Positions 7,146 through 9,307 of a stretch of DNA of 9,307 bases are shown here, one piece after another (within the stretch, counting starts at the first letter, position 1; every line of letters begins with the position of its first letter). Source of the DNA: DAIDKA01 sp035485475 (lineage in GTDB: Bacteria > Pseudomonadota > Gammaproteobacteria > Steroidobacterales > Steroidobacteraceae); contig DATHOA010000191.1 in NCBI GenBank assembly GCA_035485475.1, positions 1-9,307 on the forward strand, in the 5' to 3' direction. Made by a program: the position numbers and the translations under genes. The notes under the pieces are model-generated. The model saw only the letters and a list, made by a program, of their open reading frames with translations, had not been told where the DNA came from and did not search any database.

Positions 7146-7160
7146 TAGATTAAAAATAAT
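7146..7160 (+). promoter_or_regulatory. A/T-rich segment, probable promoter of the heme-protein operon
   Basis: Fifteen bases made almost wholly of A and T (TAGATTAAAAATAAT) stand out in a GC-rich background, about 75 bases before the lipoprotein start. A -10 element is plausible here. The nearest -35-like hexamer, TTGGCG at 7120-7125, is 20 or more bases away, so spacing is poor and an alternative sigma factor or activator could be needed. Confidence 0.35.
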
Positions 7161-7187
7161 TGCGCCGCGCGAAACCTGGCGGCGCAA
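7160..7187 (+). promoter_or_regulatory. Long perfect hairpin in the 5' leader of the heme-protein operon
   Basis: TTGCGCCGC (7160-7168) and GCGGCGCAA (7179-7187) pair over 9 bases around a 10-base loop, GCGAAACCTG. It lies between the A/T-rich segment and the ribosome-binding site, so it would be in the 5' untranslated RNA or form a protein-binding site at the promoter. Parts of it resemble conserved pieces of GEMM (cyclic di-GMP-I) riboswitches, but the GAAA-capped helix of that class is not visible. Confidence 0.4.
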
Positions 7188-7222
7188 GCGGGCTACTTAC
7201 GCACGAACGCAGCAATGTGCGC

Positions 7223-7227
7223 GAGGA
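7223..7227 (+). promoter_or_regulatory. Ribosome-binding site deciding the lipoprotein start
   Basis: GAGGA ends 5 bases before ATG at 7233. The upstream in-frame ATG at 7215 lacks such a site, and the shorter protein has a cleaner lipoprotein signal peptide. Confidence 0.65.
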
Positions 7228-7232
7228 AACCC

Positions 7233-8108
7233 ATGGCGATCCACTGGTCCCGACCAAGATGTGTGCTGGCGGCGGGGACGCTGTCCATGGCCGCCGCGCT
7301 GCTCGCGGGTTGCGCCGGCAACGGGGTGGGGCTGGACGCCAACGGCAATCCGATCGGCCTGGGATCCAGCGCCCCCTCCAGCTCCAGCGCGCCGGCGGCC
7401 CTGAGCGCGGATTTTCAGTCCATCCAGGACAATATTTTCACCCCGATCTGCACGAAGTGCCATATCGGCGCCAACGCGCCGGAGGGTCTGCAGCTGGATC
7501 AGGCCCACAGCTACGCGCTGCTGGTGGGCGTGCCCAGTGCCGAAGTGCCCACGACGCTGCGCGTCAAACCCGGGGACCCCACGGACAGTTATATAATCCA
7601 GAAGCTGCAGAACAGCCCCGGTATCGTCGGCATGCAGATGCCCTACGGCGGCCCCTATCTGGCGCAGTCAACCATCGATGTCGTCGCGCAGTGGATCAGC
7701 AACGGCGCGCCGCAAGCCAGCTCCACGACCAATACCATCGCCAGTGTCGCGCACGAGCGTGCGCAGCCGGCACCGCTCGAGGTCACCGCCACCATGCCGG
7801 CCGAGGGCAGTGTGGTGACCGCGCCGCTGGTGAGCCTCGCGATTGGCTTCAGCCACGAGCCCGATACTTCGTTCCTGAACGCGGCCGTGCGCCTGCAGAA
7901 CATTACGGCGCAGCCCGTATCGGTCCCGTTGCTGCTCGCCCAGGCGCAAGGCAACCCGGCGACGGTATTGCTGACGCCCGTGGCACCCCTGGGAGCGGGC
8001 GTGTATCGCGTCACGGTGCATGGCGGGGATGCCACGGCAATGACCGCCGTGGATGGTGAATCCCTGCCGGCCGATTATTCCTTCACCTTCACCGTGGAAA
8101 TGCCCTGA
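7233..8108 (+). CDS. Lipoprotein with a monoheme cytochrome c domain and a C-terminal Ig-like domain
   Basis: From ATG 7233 the product has 291 residues. A signal peptide ends in the lipobox LLAGC, giving lipidated C27. No Asp follows the cysteine (AGNG), so outer-membrane delivery is likely. After a Ser/Ala/Pro linker (45-57), a domain at about 58-162 carries one heme-c motif, CTKCH (73-77). It then shows KPGDPTDSYIIQKL and MPYGGP, where M136 is a likely axial ligand. DVVAQWISNGA closes the domain; this layout is typical of small cytochrome-like domains in surface proteins. Residues about 180-291 are beta-rich and look like a bacterial Ig-like (SbsA/CopC-like) domain, ending in SFTFTVEMP. 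The role is probably electron transfer in the periplasm or at the outer membrane. The stop overlaps the next gene's ATG (TGATG), so the two products are coupled. I recognise no named gene. Confidence 0.82.
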   Translation: MAIHWSRPRCVLAAGTLSMAAALLAGCAGNGVGLDANGNPIGLGSSAPSSSSAPAALSADFQSIQDNIFTPICTKCHIGANAPEGLQLDQAHSYALLVGVPSAEVPTTLRVKPGDPTDSYIIQKLQNSPGIVGMQMPYGGPYLAQSTIDVVAQWISNGAPQASSTTNTIASVAHERAQPAPLEVTATMPAEGSVVTAPLVSLAIGFSHEPDTSFLNAAVRLQNITAQPVSVPLLLAQAQGNPATVLLTPVAPLGAGVYRVTVHGGDATAMTAVDGESLPADYSFTFTVEMP

Positions 8109-9205
8109 TGAGCAAGCGACCGAGGTTGATGGCGCTGCGCTTCCTGCTGGCAATGGTGTGCTTTGCCGCGAGTTGCGCGTATGCCGAACCGTATCTGGCC
8201 GTACAGACCGGATTGAAATGCACCCAGTGTCATGTGAATCCCACCGGCGGCGGACTGCGTGGGGCCTATGGCGATGTGTTCGCCCAGACCGCGCTGCCGG
8301 CCACGCACCTGGATACGGGCGCGGATACCTGGACCGGGAGCTTGAACACTTTCCTGCGCGTCGGCGGTGATCTGCGTACCGAGGCGGAGGCCACCGAGGT
8401 GCCGCACTCGAAGACCATTTCGCAGTTTTCGCTCGAACAGGTGCGGACCTATGTCGAAGCACAGGTGATTCCCGAGCGGCTCATCGTCTACGCGGATGAG
8501 CAGATTGCCCCCGGCGGTGCATTGAACCGCGAGGCGTACGTCCTGTATTGGTCGCCGGGACACGACTGGTATGTGAAGGCCGGCCAGATGTATCTGCCCT
8601 TCGGCTGGCGATTGCAGGACCAGAGTGCCTTCGTCCTGCAGGCCAGCGGCATCAACATGACGACCCCCGACCAGGGTGTCGAGTTCGGCTGGCTGAAGGG
8701 GCATTGGGATGCCCAGTTGGATGTCAGCAACGGCACCGCCGGGGGGCCGGTGTCCGACTCGCGCAAGGAGTTCAGCAGTCAGGTCCAGTATGTCGAGTCA
8801 ATCTGGCGTGTGGGCCTGGCCGCCAACTACAACGACAAGTTGGGTGGCAGTCGCGGCGCCTATGGGCTCTTCGGCGGCCTGCGCACCGGTCCGATCAGCT
8901 GGCTGGCGGAGGTCGATGCGGTCGAGGACAAGAGCGTGGGGGTGGATCAGGGCCGCACGCTCGCGACGCTGCTGGAAGGCAACTGGCTGATCGCGCGCGG
9001 CAACAATCTCAAGGTGACCGCCGAGTACCTGGATCCCGACCGCAGCGTCCAGAACAACGGCCAAACGCGCTGGAGCGTGGTGTATGAGCTGACGCCGATC
9101 CAGTTCCTGCAGGTGCGCACCGGTGTGCGCTACTACGATGGGATTCCGCAGATCGACACACAGCACACGCGACAGTACTTCGTCGAGCTGCATGGGTTCT
9201 TCTAA
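8108..9205 (+). CDS. Outer-membrane beta-barrel protein with N-terminal heme-c motif (Cyc2-like porin-cytochrome architecture)
   Basis: The 365-residue protein has a signal peptide with probable cleavage after AYA (26/27). A heme-c motif, CTQCH (38-42), follows twelve residues into the mature chain, then VNPTGGGLRGAYGDVFAQ. From about residue 70 the chain alternates polar and hydrophobic residues in short strands, with Gly/Asn/Asp turns and many aromatic girdle residues. Examples are VRTYVEAQVIPERLIVYADE, WYVKAGQMYLPFGWRL, WDAQLDVSNGT and LQVRTGVRYYDG. It ends in VELHGFF, with the C-terminal Phe expected of a barrel assembled by the BAM machinery. One heme at the entrance of a barrel is the layout of Cyc2, the outer-membrane iron-oxidising cytochrome. 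This protein is shorter than Cyc2 as I remember it (over 400 residues), and its heme block differs. The substrate is unknown. A porin with a redox plug is the alternative. Confidence 0.8.
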   Translation: MSKRPRLMALRFLLAMVCFAASCAYAEPYLAVQTGLKCTQCHVNPTGGGLRGAYGDVFAQTALPATHLDTGADTWTGSLNTFLRVGGDLRTEAEATEVPHSKTISQFSLEQVRTYVEAQVIPERLIVYADEQIAPGGALNREAYVLYWSPGHDWYVKAGQMYLPFGWRLQDQSAFVLQASGINMTTPDQGVEFGWLKGHWDAQLDVSNGTAGGPVSDSRKEFSSQVQYVESIWRVGLAANYNDKLGGSRGAYGLFGGLRTGPISWLAEVDAVEDKSVGVDQGRTLATLLEGNWLIARGNNLKVTAEYLDPDRSVQNNGQTRWSVVYELTPIQFLQVRTGVRYYDGIPQIDTQHTRQYFVELHGFF

Positions 9206-9237
9206 ACGGAGCGCCGAAATGCGCTAGATTCCCATGC

Positions 9238-9307
9238 ATGGAACGTGGGAGCCCCTGCCTGCTGCTTGTGATCAGCCTCCTCGGTGTGCGCGCTGCATCG
9301 GCGGGCA
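9238..9307 (+). CDS. Start of a secreted protein, cut by the window end
   Basis: The ATG at 9238 opens a frame of 23 codons running off the window. It encodes a short charged start (MERGSP), a hydrophobic core (CLLLVISLLGV) and RAASAG, which together look like a signal peptide with cleavage near ASA. The gene lies 32 bases after the beta-barrel gene on the same strand, so it may be a third member of that operon. No strong Shine-Dalgarno sequence precedes it (ACGGAG at 9206-9211 is far away). The overlapping ATG at 9234 in another frame gives no signal peptide. Nothing can be said of the mature protein. Confidence 0.5.
   Translation, partial: MERGSPCLLLVISLLGVRAASAG

Noticed and set aside
7160..7210. 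Cyclic di-GMP-I (GEMM) riboswitch as a firm call
   Set aside because: Only short pieces match from memory; the GAAA-tetraloop helix and its receptor arm are not visible, so it is kept only as a low-confidence observation.
9210..9225. AGCGC/GCGCT hairpin after the barrel gene as a terminator
   Set aside because: The stem is only 5 bases with a 6-base loop and no T-tract, and a further gene appears to start just after it.
1..9307. CRISPR arrays, insertion sequences, tRNA or rRNA genes
   Set aside because: No direct-repeat arrays, transposase-like frames or RNA-gene structures were seen on either strand by eye.

Overview
The window is GC-rich, densely packed bacterial DNA. Protein style, gene types and a Mo-box resembling the Escherichia coli modA operator suggest a proteobacterium, most likely a gammaproteobacterium; this is inference, as no marker gene is present.

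Left part (1-3148): a complete molybdate uptake locus in an unusual split order. modB and modC abut on the minus strand. A short ModE-like regulator gene on the plus strand runs tail-to-tail into modC and overlaps it by 62 bases. modA lies beyond the regulator, divergent from it, with a ModE-type operator in the 84-base gap between them. ModA binds molybdate in the periplasm, ModB is the membrane channel, ModC the ATPase, and the regulator probably controls the modA/modE promoter region.

Middle part (about 3150-5615): an inositol-monophosphatase-family gene (plus) starts head-to-head against modB and ends in a shared palindromic stop region with a HAD hydrolase gene (minus). Upstream of the HAD gene, in the same direction, is a short-chain dehydrogenase/reductase gene. 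These are housekeeping or metabolic enzymes of unknown substrate.

Right part (5830-9307): a RocR-like receiver-EAL protein, predicted to hydrolyse cyclic di-GMP, is followed by the most interesting segment. After an A/T-rich leader with two hairpins comes a probable operon. Its first gene encodes a lipoprotein with one heme-c motif and an Ig-like C-terminal domain. The second encodes an outer-membrane beta-barrel with a heme-c motif immediately after its signal peptide, an architecture like the Cyc2 porin-cytochrome fusions. Translation of the two genes is coupled through TGATG. A third gene, cut by the window edge, begins with a probable signal peptide. The pair is a candidate outer-membrane electron conduit not obviously matching a named system.
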